Source of the DNA: an uncultured Prevotella sp. | GTDB taxonomy: Bacteria > Bacteroidota > Bacteroidia > Bacteroidales > Bacteroidaceae | Reading direction: 5' to 3' | Length of the DNA: 37,095 nucleotides | Assembly (NCBI GenBank): GCA_900318855.1 | Contig: ONMG01000239.1 | Coordinates: 1 to 37,095 of the forward strand | Shown here: one piece after another, positions 7,200 to 14,055 of the stretch | Position numbering within the stretch: position 1 is the first letter of the stretch | Layout: each line of letters opens with the position of its first letter | The notes under the pieces: model-generated | What the model saw: only the letters and a program-made list of their open reading frames with translations | The model's database searches: none | What the model was told of the DNA's origin: nothing | Position numbers and translations under genes: made by a program

Positions 7200-8516
7200 A
7201 TGACACATTTCAAGCAGAAGCTGCAACATCAGATTCTTCTACCTGTAATGCAGTTCATCAGTCAGGAAAAATCGGGAGGTGTCGTGCTCGGCATTGCCGT
7301 GCTGTTGGCGCTCATTTTGGCCAACAGTCCGCTGCGCGACGACTATGCCCATTTTCTACACCATCATTTGGGTTTTGTCGTCGATGGCACACCTTATCTG
7401 AATTTCAGTCTGGCCCACTGGATTAACGACGGTCTGATGTCGATGTTTTTCTTTGTTGTCGGGCTTGAGCTCAAACGCGAGTTCATTGGAGGTGAGCTGC
7501 GCGACCTGCGCAAGGTGACGCTGCCCATTGCGGCGGCTGTGATGGGAATGATTTTCCCCGCTCTCATCTATCTCGTTTTCAATGGAAATACTGCCGAGGC
7601 GCAGGGCTGGGGTATTCCTATGGCCACCGACATCGCCTTTGCACTGGCTGTGGTCTATCTCTTAGGCCCTCGCGTTCCGGTGTCGGCAAAGGTGTTCCTC
7701 ACCACATTGGCCATCGTCGACGACCTCGGCTCGGTGCTCGTTATCGCGCTCTTCTACACCTCCGAGCTTTCTCTGCTCAACCTGCTCATAGGTTTGGTTT
7801 TCCTTTTGGTTATGTTTATTGGCAACAAGTTAGGGGTGAAGTCCATCTGGTTCTATGGATTGTTGGGCATTGGCGGTGTGTGGACAGCCTTCCTGCTCTC
7901 GGGTATCCATGCCACTATAGCCGCAGTGCTGTCGGCCATGGTCATTCCTGCCGACTCGCATATTAGTGAGGTCTCCTTCGTGGCCCGTATGAGGAAGCTC
8001 ACGCGAAGGTTTGGCCAGGCAGAATCCAACGACGTGCGCACGCTGGAACCCGATCAGGTGGATATCATTGCCCGCGTGAAGACCGACGCCAATCAGGCCT
8101 TGCCACCGTTGCAGCGCCTGGAGCACGGGTTGCACCCCTTCGTAGCCTTCTTCGTCATGCCCGTCTTCGCTTTGGGCAATGCCGGTGTGTCGTTTGTTGA
8201 CATGGACCTCAACATGCTCTTCGACACCCATATCGCCATCGGCGTGATGCTGGGTCTGCTCTTGGGCAAGCCTTCGGCTATTGTAGGGTCGGTGTGGCTG
8301 ATGGAGCGCCTCGGATGGGGGCGCCGCAGCCGTCAGCTCAGTTGGCGCCGTCTAACCGGTTTGGGCTTCCTGGCCTCCATCGGCTTCACGATGTCGATGT
8401 TTGTCACCACTCTTGCCTTCCACACTCCCGAAGCCGACAGCCAGGCTAAGGTGGGTATCTTCGCTGCGTCGATTGTCGGTGGCATCGTGGGCTACAGAAT
8501 CTTGCTGAGGCGCTAA
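7200..8516 (+). CDS. nhaA: Na+/H+ antiporter NhaA
   Basis: Inner-membrane antiporter that expels Na+ (or Li+) in exchange for protons and adjusts cytoplasmic pH and Na+. The 438-residue product has about 12 hydrophobic segments. The ion-binding aspartates known from E. coli NhaA (Asp133, Asp163, Asp164) correspond to Asp144 in GIPMATDIAFALAV and Asp174-Asp175 in TLAIVDDLGSVL. Other family signatures are NDGLMSMFFFVVGLELKRE (76-94), LSGIHATIAAVL, and the C-terminal GFTMSMFVTTLAF. Compared with E. coli NhaA (388 residues) there is a longer cytoplasmic stretch around residues 250-305. It is alone on its transcript; a TAGCTTTC box just before the ATG is a poor promoter match. It works alongside the Na+-pumping NQR complex at the far end of the window, though the two are not physically linked. 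Confidence 0.96.
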   Translation: MTHFKQKLQHQILLPVMQFISQEKSGGVVLGIAVLLALILANSPLRDDYAHFLHHHLGFVVDGTPYLNFSLAHWINDGLMSMFFFVVGLELKREFIGGELRDLRKVTLPIAAAVMGMIFPALIYLVFNGNTAEAQGWGIPMATDIAFALAVVYLLGPRVPVSAKVFLTTLAIVDDLGSVLVIALFYTSELSLLNLLIGLVFLLVMFIGNKLGVKSIWFYGLLGIGGVWTAFLLSGIHATIAAVLSAMVIPADSHISEVSFVARMRKLTRRFGQAESNDVRTLEPDQVDIIARVKTDANQALPPLQRLEHGLHPFVAFFVMPVFALGNAGVSFVDMDLNMLFDTHIAIGVMLGLLLGKPSAIVGSVWLMERLGWGRRSRQLSWRRLTGLGFLASIGFTMSMFVTTLAFHTPEADSQAKVGIFAASIVGGIVGYRILLRR

Positions 8517-8604
8517 ATCCATTGGGTGGTGCCCTCCTTGTCATATAATCATATTGTGGCACACAAGCTGTAGGCTGCCCCCATCCAGGCGCCCGCATTT
8601 TATT

Positions 8605-8632
8605 TCCTATGGCAAGGGGCACTGCCATAGGA
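8605..8632. terminator. Hairpin between convergent nhaA and nitroreductase genes
   Basis: Perfect 10-bp stem TCCTATGGCA / TGCCATAGGA with an 8-nt loop, placed 8 bp after the nitroreductase stop. It has no clear U-run on either strand, so it is only a probable bidirectional terminator. Confidence 0.5.
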
Positions 8633-8640
8633 TGCGCTTC

Positions 8641-9375
8641 TTACACCCGGTGATAGGTCTCGCTGAAAGGCTGGCGGTAGCGTTCGCCCCACACTCCGTC
8701 AGGGAGTCGCACGCCGCAGGTGACAACCATATTGATTTCCACCTTCCGGGGCAGATGCAGTGCCTTCTTCACAAGTAGGCTGTCGAAGCCCTCCAGGGGG
8801 CATGTATCGTAGCCCGCCTCACTCATGGCGAGCATGAAAGTCTGCACGGCCAGGGCACAACTCTTGTGCACCACCACCCGCATGTCGGCCTCCGATACTT
8901 GTCTCACGATGGGCCGTCGGAGTCCCACGCATTGGGCGAGCAGCTTACGCACTAAGCCCCACAGACCGAGGCAACGTGAGTAGAGGATGGGCATCAACTT
9001 TCCGTAGTAGACATTCCACTTCTTGATGCGCTTGTCCTGCTTCTCCTCAGGACTGTTGCGCCGCTGGTTGCCCTCCTCAAACTTGCGGGCTGCTTCGGCA
9101 TGGCGCTTGTAGAGGTCTTGTCGCGTGACAAACACCACTATCTCCTGAGCTGAACGTGCCGTGAGCTGGTCGAGGCAGGCATGAGCAAGTTTTGCCAAAA
9201 CGGCCTTGTCGGTCACGTGATAGCATTCCCAAAGTTGCATGTTTGAGCTGGTGGGTGCCAGTGTGGCCATTTTCAGGCACTGCTGCACCTTCTCGGGGTC
9301 GAGTGGCTTTGCAGGGTCGTAATGGCGGACCGCACGCCGGTGGTCTAAAATCTCCTGTAATGTCATATTATCCAT
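8641..9375 (-). CDS. Nitroreductase-family FMN oxidoreductase
   Basis: Predicted cytoplasmic NAD(P)H-dependent flavoprotein of the nitroreductase superfamily; the natural substrate cannot be read from the sequence. The 244-residue product has the N-terminal FMN-phosphate motif LDHRRAVRHYDP (10-21), the second FMN contact APTSSNMQLWE (40-50), the helix HKSCALAVQTFMLAMSEAGYDTCPLEGFD that forms the dimer interface, and the C-terminal VVTCGVR strand. A basic insert of about 60 residues (about 90-150) is longer than in minimal nitroreductases. Start: ATG at 9375; ATG at 9366 is also possible. It is transcribed from a strong promoter whose upstream side carries two adjacent palindromes (9453-9491), suggesting a dedicated regulator, but no regulator gene is next to it. 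Confidence 0.85.
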   Translation of the reverse strand: MDNMTLQEILDHRRAVRHYDPAKPLDPEKVQQCLKMATLAPTSSNMQLWECYHVTDKAVLAKLAHACLDQLTARSAQEIVVFVTRQDLYKRHAEAARKFEEGNQRRNSPEEKQDKRIKKWNVYYGKLMPILYSRCLGLWGLVRKLLAQCVGLRRPIVRQVSEADMRVVVHKSCALAVQTFMLAMSEAGYDTCPLEGFDSLLVKKALHLPRKVEINMVVTCGVRLPDGVWGERYRQPFSETYHRV

Positions 9376-9421
9376 CTTTATTTGTTATCGTTTCTTCTCA
9401 TCGCCTTCGGGCGACTGCTTG

Positions 9422-9453
9422 CAAAGTTAGTCGATTCCTTGCTCATTGGCAAA
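9422..9453 (-). promoter_or_regulatory. Promoter of the nitroreductase gene
   Basis: On the minus strand TTTG (9453-9450), 20 bp, then TAACTTTG (9429-9422): a full consensus match. The transcript would begin near 9415 and start with a stable hairpin (TCGCC, TTCG-type loop, GGCGA; 9401-9414), leaving a leader of about 40 nt. Confidence 0.78.
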
Positions 9454-9491
9454 TATTTCGAGGAAATATGTGATTACCAAGCCTTGGTAAT
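9453..9491. promoter_or_regulatory. Two adjacent perfect palindromes, probable operator
   Basis: ATATTTC-GAG-GAAATAT (9453-9469) touches the -33 element of the nitroreductase promoter; ATTACCAAG-C-CTTGGTAAT (9473-9491) lies just upstream. Their centres are 21 bp apart, two helical turns. This layout is typical of dimeric transcription factor sites. Which gene, the nitroreductase or the divergent glutaredoxin, is controlled is inferred from proximity. Confidence 0.6.
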
Positions 9492-9599
9492 AATGTAGGT
9501 AATTGGAAAATGATTTGCAGAATAGTTACCCAGTCATAGTGAAGCCCTTAATTTCGGTTAAAAACCACAGATAGCTGACGGAATTTGGGGAAAGTTGAC

Positions 9600-9607
9600 T
9601 ACCTTTG
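9600..9607 (+). promoter_or_regulatory. -7 element ahead of the glutaredoxin-like gene
   Basis: TACCTTTG matches TAnnTTTG and ends 32 bp before the ATG at 9640. No TTTG is present at the standard distance. The box overlaps the upstream ATG at 9595, so that ATG is not the translation start. Confidence 0.55.
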
Positions 9608-9639
9608 CAGATAATCGTAATAAAGAAAGGAATACTGCA

Positions 9640-9939
9640 ATGATTAAGATTTATGGCATGCCCACCTGCCCCTACTGTGCTTACGTCGATGAGCAGGTGA
9701 AGGGCGACAATCGGTTTGCGGTCATTGACATTGGAGCCAACGTGCGCAATATGAGTGCTTTCATGCATCTGCGTGACAGCAATCCCGTGTTCGACCATTC
9801 AAAGGCCATTGGTGATATTGGCATCCCCGCTTTTGTGAAGGAGGATGGCACGGTGACATTGAAACCCGAGGAGGTGGGACTTAAGGAGTTCAATCCCGAC
9901 GAGGCCGCTTCGTGCAGTCTTGATGGAAAAGGGTGCTGA
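9640..9939 (+). CDS. Small glutaredoxin-like thiol protein with CPYC motif
   Basis: A 99-residue glutaredoxin-fold protein, MIKIYGMPTCPYCAYVDEQV, with the classical dithiol CPYC (Cys10, Cys13) and the cis-proline loop GIPAF (Pro63). Glutaredoxins reduce disulfides or mixed disulfides, usually with glutathione; Bacteroidales generally lack glutathione, so the reductant may be a thioredoxin system or another low-molecular-weight thiol (inference). The C-terminus carries two more cysteines (Cys92, Cys99 in SCSLDGKGC), which are not part of the core fold and could be a second redox pair or a metal site. The ATG at 9640 has AAAGAAAGG about 10 bp upstream and starts exactly at the fold. The gene is divergent from the nitroreductase and followed by a strong hairpin. 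Confidence 0.8.
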   Translation: MIKIYGMPTCPYCAYVDEQVKGDNRFAVIDIGANVRNMSAFMHLRDSNPVFDHSKAIGDIGIPAFVKEDGTVTLKPEEVGLKEFNPDEAASCSLDGKGC

Positions 9940-9962
9940 GGCGTCACCGAAGTATAACAGAA

Positions 9963-10007
9963 AGCCCCCGTGGGTGTACCGTCGTCTGACGGACATCCAC
10001 GGGGGCT
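9963..10007. terminator. Long perfect hairpin after the glutaredoxin-like gene
   Basis: AGCCCCCGTGGGTGT (9963-9977) pairs with ACATCCACGGGGGCT (9993-10007) over 15 bp with one G-U, and an inner CCGTC/GACGG adds 5 bp around a 4-nt loop. It lies 23 bp past the stop codon. No long U-run follows. Confidence 0.7.
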
Positions 10008-10044
10008 ACTTGTAGATCTCTGTGCATCGGCCTCGGGACTTGGC

Positions 10045-10086
10045 AAAAAATCCTGCCCTACTGCTGAATGCAGAGTGGGGCAGGAT
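10045..10086 (-). terminator. Rho-independent terminator of the J-domain gene
   Basis: Read on the minus strand, an ATCCTGCCC / GGGCAGGAT stem (10050-10086) is followed directly by six Ts (10050-10045). It begins 10 bp after the stop codon of the minus-strand gene. Confidence 0.82.
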
Positions 10087-10095
10087 GATGAAGGG

Positions 10096-10785
10096 TCAGC
10101 CCTGGCGCATCTCCTCAAGGAGTTGGCGCTGGTGAAGACTGAGATGGGTGGGCAGCTTCACGTTGTAAGTTAGAATCAAGTCACCGAAGGTGCCGTCGCC
10201 CCTGTCGTAGCCTTTGCCGCGCAGACGCACCTTGGTGCCGTTCTGCGTCTCAGGTTTCACTTTTAGCTTAATCTTCGACCCATTGCTGAGCTGCACTATC
10301 ACCTCACCACCAAGAAGCGCCGTGTAGAGGTCGATATTGATAGCGGCATTCATCTCGCCTGTGCTTCTGCGTGCACTGGTCCGTGAGGAGCGTGTTGAGC
10401 CGAAGTCGCCGAAGAGATCGCGGAAGAAGCTTGAGTAGCCGCCTCCGCCAAAATCGCTGAAGTCGAAGCCCTCGAAAGGCGAACCGCCATTCGAAGAACT
10501 CCAATGGAACTCAGTGCCGCCGTTGCCCCCTCCGCCAGAGGCAGCATTGAAGGCGTCGGCCTCGCGCCATTTTTCACCGTACTGGTCGTACTTGCGTCGC
10601 TTTTCGGGATCGCCAATGACATCGTAAGCCTCGTTGAGCGCTTGGAACTTGGCCTTTGCCTTTGGGTCATCAGGGTGCAAGTCGGGATGGAACTGCTGAG
10701 CGCGCTTGCGGTAGGCAGCTCTCACATCCTTTTGCGGGATGTTACGGTCAACACCCAGAATCTTGTAGTAATCAATAAAAGCCAT
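10096..10785 (-). CDS. J-domain co-chaperone with a single C-terminal substrate-binding domain (short CbpA type)
   Basis: Cytoplasmic Hsp40-type partner of DnaK that stimulates its ATPase and delivers clients. The 229 residues contain a J-domain (about 3-70) with the essential HPD triad at His33-Pro34-Asp35 and the DPEKRRKYDQYGEKW end, then a Gly/Phe/Ser-rich linker (about 80-145), then one beta-sandwich domain (about 146-225: INIDLYTALLGGEVIVQL, TKVRLRGKGY, FGDLILTYNVKLP). There is no zinc-finger CxxCxGxG repeat, so this is not DnaJ itself. CbpA and DnaJ have two such C-terminal domains and about 300 or more residues; here the first appears to be missing. No CbpM-like partner is adjacent. 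AAAGGATAAGG lies just before the ATG, and a minus-strand intrinsic terminator ends the unit. Confidence 0.87.
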   Translation of the reverse strand: MAFIDYYKILGVDRNIPQKDVRAAYRKRAQQFHPDLHPDDPKAKAKFQALNEAYDVIGDPEKRRKYDQYGEKWREADAFNAASGGGGNGGTEFHWSSSNGGSPFEGFDFSDFGGGGYSSFFRDLFGDFGSTRSSRTSARRSTGEMNAAINIDLYTALLGGEVIVQLSNGSKIKLKVKPETQNGTKVRLRGKGYDRGDGTFGDLILTYNVKLPTHLSLHQRQLLEEMRQG

Positions 10786-10894
10786 ATCCTTATCCTTTCT
10801 CTATGTAAATTCTATTCTTTTGTCATAGAAATCCATAGCAAAAGGTATGCCACAGCCTCTACTGATGACAGTGGAGTGTAAAATAATCAGCTGC

Positions 10895-12748
10895 TTACAG
10901 CTCCACGCTCGCCCCTGCCATCACCGTGGCGCGGGGCATGACGAAGCCTGCATTCACCTCGTAGTGCTGTGCCAGCAGATTCTCACCATGGACAAATAGT
11001 TTCACGGCCCGGTTCAGGCGCAGTGAGACCGTGGCGTCCCAAAGCCAGAAGTTCTCGGTCGAAGCACTGCTGACGTCGGTGTGGAGACCCTCAATCCATT
11101 GCAGCCCGGTGTGGATGTCGAAGCGGCCCCGTTGCCAGTTGGCTCCCATGAAAAGCTTGTGCTGGGGAGCTGCCGTGAGTGTGCGGCTGGTGTGGAGAAA
11201 ACTGTAGTTGGCATTCAGTTGCAGGTGCTCACTGGTCATAAAGGAGGCCAGAAGCTCAAAGCCTGAGTTCTCGGTACTGCCAGTGTTGATGTTCTTTGGA
11301 CGGCCTTCTATCATTTGTGTAGTGATGAGGTCTGTAGCATTGATATAGAACAGATTGAGTCCATAACTCAGTCGACTATTCATCAGACGCTGACGCAGCG
11401 AAAGCTCATAGTTCCACAAGTGTTCCGGGATAAGGTCGGCGTTGGCGGGGCGGTACATGTAGAGCTCGCGCAAGGTAGGGTTGCGGAAGCCCTTGCTCAC
11501 GAGTGCGCGCAGCTCCATGTCGTGAGGCAGGCGTGCGGTGAGCCCGCCCTGGGGTATCCACTCGTTACCCGTGACGCTGTGATGGTCGAGGCGCAGTGCC
11601 GCGTCGGCCGTGAGCCAGGATGTCAGTTCCTGTCGGATGTTGGCATATCCTGCCACCTCATTGACGGTGCGGTTGGCAATATCGGTGTGGCTGCCGTCGG
11701 CCATTGATTTCTGCCAGGCATGACCACCGAAGCGCTGATAGTCGAAACCCACCGTGAGGCGTGTGGTGGGGAAGAGCGTGAGGCTCTCATAGGCCGAGAT
11801 GCCACCCATGCGGTCGTTGTGCATGTAGAAGGCGGTCTGTGCGGGGCGTTCGGCAGTGTGCCCGTCATTGATGTGATGATGGCCCCAGTTATAGAAGATG
11901 CGCACTGCTCCCGACATGCTACCGTAGTCGTTGGTGAGCGAGAGCGTGGCCATACCTCGGGTGATCATCATGTCGTTGTCGATGAGCGGTGAGGAGACGG
12001 GTCCGGGATTGGACGACTCTTGATAAGCGATGTTCACGTTGCCCTGCAGCTGCCAGTAGCGCGAGAGGTCGTAGCCGAGCTTGAGAAAACCGCTCTTCTG
12101 ACTGAAGGCCGAGTTGGGGCGATGGCCGTCGGTGCGCTCATAGTTCACTGCAGCTGTTGAGGAGAATCGCCCCCGGCGCATGCTATTGGAGGCTGTACCG
12201 ATGAAGGTGCCGTAGCTGCCGCCCTGCAGATGAATGTCGGTGTGGGTGCCGTCCGTGGCCGTCTGCCGCGTCACGATGTTCACTACACCGCCCATGGCAT
12301 TGCTGCCGTAGATAGCCGAGGCCGGTCCGCTGACCACCTCCACGCGCTCGGTCATCATGGTCTGATAAGTGTCGGCAAGAGGGTGACCGTAGAGTCCGGC
12401 ATACTGTGGCAGTCCGTCGATGAGCACGAGCAAGTCGGCTGAGCCTCCGATGCCCCTCACCTTGATGGTGCCTGCCGATCCCGTGCTCAGTCCGTAGCCC
12501 AGGACGCCGCGGGTGGTGACGAAGAGTCCGGGCACCTGCTGAGAGAGCGTGGGCAACAGCGAAGGCTGATAAGAAGCCGTGAGCTGGTGGCGGTCTACGA
12601 TGGACACGTCGAGTGGCAGATGGCGCATGTCGGAGCGGTAGCGTGTGCCGGTGACCACTACATCACGGAGAGTCAGCGTATCGCGCTGCGCAAAAAGCGG
12701 ACTGGCCGCACCGAGCAGTGCGGCCAGAAGTAGATGAATTTTGTTCAT
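10895..12748 (-). CDS. TonB-dependent outer-membrane receptor
   Basis: Predicted 22-stranded outer-membrane barrel for TonB/ExbBD-driven uptake. Of 617 residues, 1-20 are a Sec signal peptide ending PLFAQ; DTLTLRDVVVTGTRY (23-37) is a likely TonB box; the plug domain (about 40-165) has the signatures VPGLFVTTRG, IKVRGIGGSADLLVLIDGLPQY and VEVVSGPASAIYGSNAMGGVVNIVT; the rest is barrel, ending in the usual aromatic/hydrophobic strand ...MAGASVEL. There is no N-terminal carboxypeptidase-like domain, so it is not a SusC-type glycan receptor; layout and size are nearer to cobalamin, haem or siderophore receptors. It follows the secreted DUF362 gene after 18 bp and is almost surely cotranscribed with it. 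The ligand cannot be told from sequence; I found no cobalamin riboswitch upstream. Confidence 0.9.
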   Translation of the reverse strand: MNKIHLLLAALLGAASPLFAQRDTLTLRDVVVTGTRYRSDMRHLPLDVSIVDRHQLTASYQPSLLPTLSQQVPGLFVTTRGVLGYGLSTGSAGTIKVRGIGGSADLLVLIDGLPQYAGLYGHPLADTYQTMMTERVEVVSGPASAIYGSNAMGGVVNIVTRQTATDGTHTDIHLQGGSYGTFIGTASNSMRRGRFSSTAAVNYERTDGHRPNSAFSQKSGFLKLGYDLSRYWQLQGNVNIAYQESSNPGPVSSPLIDNDMMITRGMATLSLTNDYGSMSGAVRIFYNWGHHHINDGHTAERPAQTAFYMHNDRMGGISAYESLTLFPTTRLTVGFDYQRFGGHAWQKSMADGSHTDIANRTVNEVAGYANIRQELTSWLTADAALRLDHHSVTGNEWIPQGGLTARLPHDMELRALVSKGFRNPTLRELYMYRPANADLIPEHLWNYELSLRQRLMNSRLSYGLNLFYINATDLITTQMIEGRPKNINTGSTENSGFELLASFMTSEHLQLNANYSFLHTSRTLTAAPQHKLFMGANWQRGRFDIHTGLQWIEGLHTDVSSASTENFWLWDATVSLRLNRAVKLFVHGENLLAQHYEVNAGFVMPRATVMAGASVEL

Positions 12749-12766
12749 GAAGATTTGGGGTGGTTG

Positions 12767-13762
12767 TTATTTCTTGTCAATATTTATCAAGGTGTACTTC
12801 TTCGAGCCCAGCCCAATCTTCTCAGCCCAGTCGATGGTGTGGGTGCCATGCTTTTTGTCGATGCGCTTTATCAAATCGGTGGGGTCGTTTTTGACCGTGA
12901 CTTTCTGCTGGTTGATGATGTCGACGCAAGCCTGGTCGAGCGCCACGGGGTCGGTGCTGGCGAGTATGCCGTAGTCCTCCAGCTTAACGGGGGCCGGATG
13001 ATCCACACAGTCGCAGTCGATGCTCATGTTGTTCATCACTGAGATGTAGATGATGCCGTTTTCCTTCTTGAAGTAGTCGACCACGGCCTGGGCGGCAGCT
13101 GCCATACTCTCAAGAAATCCGTCCTGGTCACCAATGTATTTCGGTGTCCACAGCGAGTCCATGTTGAGCTTGGTCATCTTACCAGCCGAGTGGATGTAGG
13201 CTTTGCCGTTGGCTGAGGCGCAACCGATGGAGAGGTTCTTCAGCGCACCGCCGTAGCCGCCCATGGGATGTCCCTTGAAGTGGTTGAGGCACACCAAGAA
13301 GTCGTAGTTGGCCAGATGTCCGCCCACGATGTCGAAGTTCAGATGGGTGTGGTCTCTGACGGGGATGCGGATTTCATCGTATTCGTCCATGATGTCCACG
13401 GCGAAATACTTGGTGAATCCGTGGCGGTCGATAACCTTCCAGTGGTTGGCCGAGTTGTTGCGCACATCTTTGGGGTCGCCGCCATAGGCGGTGTTGTTCT
13501 CTACGATGGTGCCATCGACATCGTAGACGAGATCCTTGATGAGCTCGGGCTTGAGGTAGTTGGGATTCGAGCCTTCACCGGTGCTCACCTTCACGGCAAC
13601 GCGGCCTTTGGCCTTCACGCCAAGGGCTTTATAGATGCGCACAAGGGAGGCGGGAGAAATCTCGCGGGTGAGGTAGACCTTGGACTGTGCCCAGGCGGTG
13701 GTACCCATGGCCAGGAGCATGCATAGAGCAAGGGCTCTAAGATGAGAATGTGTCATAGTCAT
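12767..13762 (-). CDS. Secreted DUF362-domain protein
   Basis: The 331-residue product starts with a Sec signal peptide (cleavage after AWA, near residue 25) followed by a DUF362 domain over most of the length. Recognisable parts are VAVKVSTGEGSNPNYLKPELIKDLV, VENNTAYGG, CLNHFKGHPMGGYGGALKNLSIGCAS, and ILASTDPVALDQACVDII. DUF362 proteins are often annotated as iron-sulfur or metal-centre proteins of unknown activity; many are cytoplasmic and carry a ferredoxin module, which is absent here. The cysteines at CLNHFKGHP, SIGCAS and CDCVDHP are candidate metal ligands. It is the first gene of a two-gene unit with the TonB-dependent receptor, so a role in handling a metal or cofactor taken up by that receptor is plausible but inferred. 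The start is ATG at 13762, with a second ATG two codons later. Confidence 0.82.
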   Translation of the reverse strand: MTMTHSHLRALALCMLLAMGTTAWAQSKVYLTREISPASLVRIYKALGVKAKGRVAVKVSTGEGSNPNYLKPELIKDLVYDVDGTIVENNTAYGGDPKDVRNNSANHWKVIDRHGFTKYFAVDIMDEYDEIRIPVRDHTHLNFDIVGGHLANYDFLVCLNHFKGHPMGGYGGALKNLSIGCASANGKAYIHSAGKMTKLNMDSLWTPKYIGDQDGFLESMAAAAQAVVDYFKKENGIIYISVMNNMSIDCDCVDHPAPVKLEDYGILASTDPVALDQACVDIINQQKVTVKNDPTDLIKRIDKKHGTHTIDWAEKIGLGSKKYTLINIDKK

Positions 13763-13789
13763 ACTTTTAAATCATTTGTCTAACGTCTG

Positions 13790-13797
13790 CAAAATTA
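13790..13797 (-). promoter_or_regulatory. -7 element of the DUF362-TonB receptor operon
   Basis: Minus-strand TAATTTTG matches TAnnTTTG and gives a leader of about 20 nt before the ATG at 13762. The nearest TTTG is 12 bp away instead of 19-20, so the -33 side is not canonical. Confidence 0.55.
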
Positions 13798-13848
13798 AGC
13801 TATTTCTCTCAAATAAGCGCTATCAGAAGCCTCTCTTTTCTTGCACAT

Positions 13849-13877
13849 ATTGCGGTATTTTGTGCCCAAATTGCGGT
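13849..13877. promoter_or_regulatory. Direct repeats ATTGCGGT, 21 bp apart, between divergent genes
   Basis: ATTGCGGT occurs at 13849-13856 and 13870-13877. The spacing of 21 bp places both on the same face of the DNA. They sit about 65-90 bp upstream of both predicted transcription starts (minus near 13783, plus near 13941). Direct repeats at this spacing are typical of AraC-type activator sites; the regulator is not in the window. Confidence 0.45.
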
Positions 13878-13926
13878 TATCGACAAAAAGGAAAGGTAGG
13901 AAGGTGACAATGAGCGGCGAAAGCGT

Positions 13927-13934
13927 TATCTTTG
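13927..13934 (+). promoter_or_regulatory. -7 element of the PfkB kinase gene
   Basis: TATCTTTG matches TAnnTTTG. It predicts a leader of about 115 nt for the gene at 14056. The leader contains a small stem (GCTGA/TCAGC near 13957-13973) and a GC-rich stretch, but I do not recognise a known riboswitch. No -33 TTTG is evident. Confidence 0.5.
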
Positions 13935-14055
13935 CAGTTGGAATCATTGGACGTCGGCTGAGCTTTGCTTCAGCGGAGGCGATACTGCCGGAGAACGGCC
14001 GTCGGGGGCCGAAATCGTGAGAGCTTTATATTAAATTGAAATAGAGTGATTTGTT

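Noticed and set aside
9595..9639. Upstream ATG start for the glutaredoxin-like gene
   Set aside because: The -7 box (9600-9607) lies inside this extension; the ATG at 9640 begins exactly at the fold.
13790..13813. TTTG 12 bp upstream of several -7 boxes as an alternative promoter class
   Set aside because: Seen at 9584, 13813 and 32247, but TTTG is frequent in AT-rich intergenic DNA and the spacing does not fit the known -33/-7 geometry; kept only as a note.
13935..14055. Riboswitch in the PfkB leader, or cobalamin riboswitch near the TonB operon
   Set aside because: I looked for B12-box-like and other known conserved motifs and saw none; only short GC-rich stems are present.
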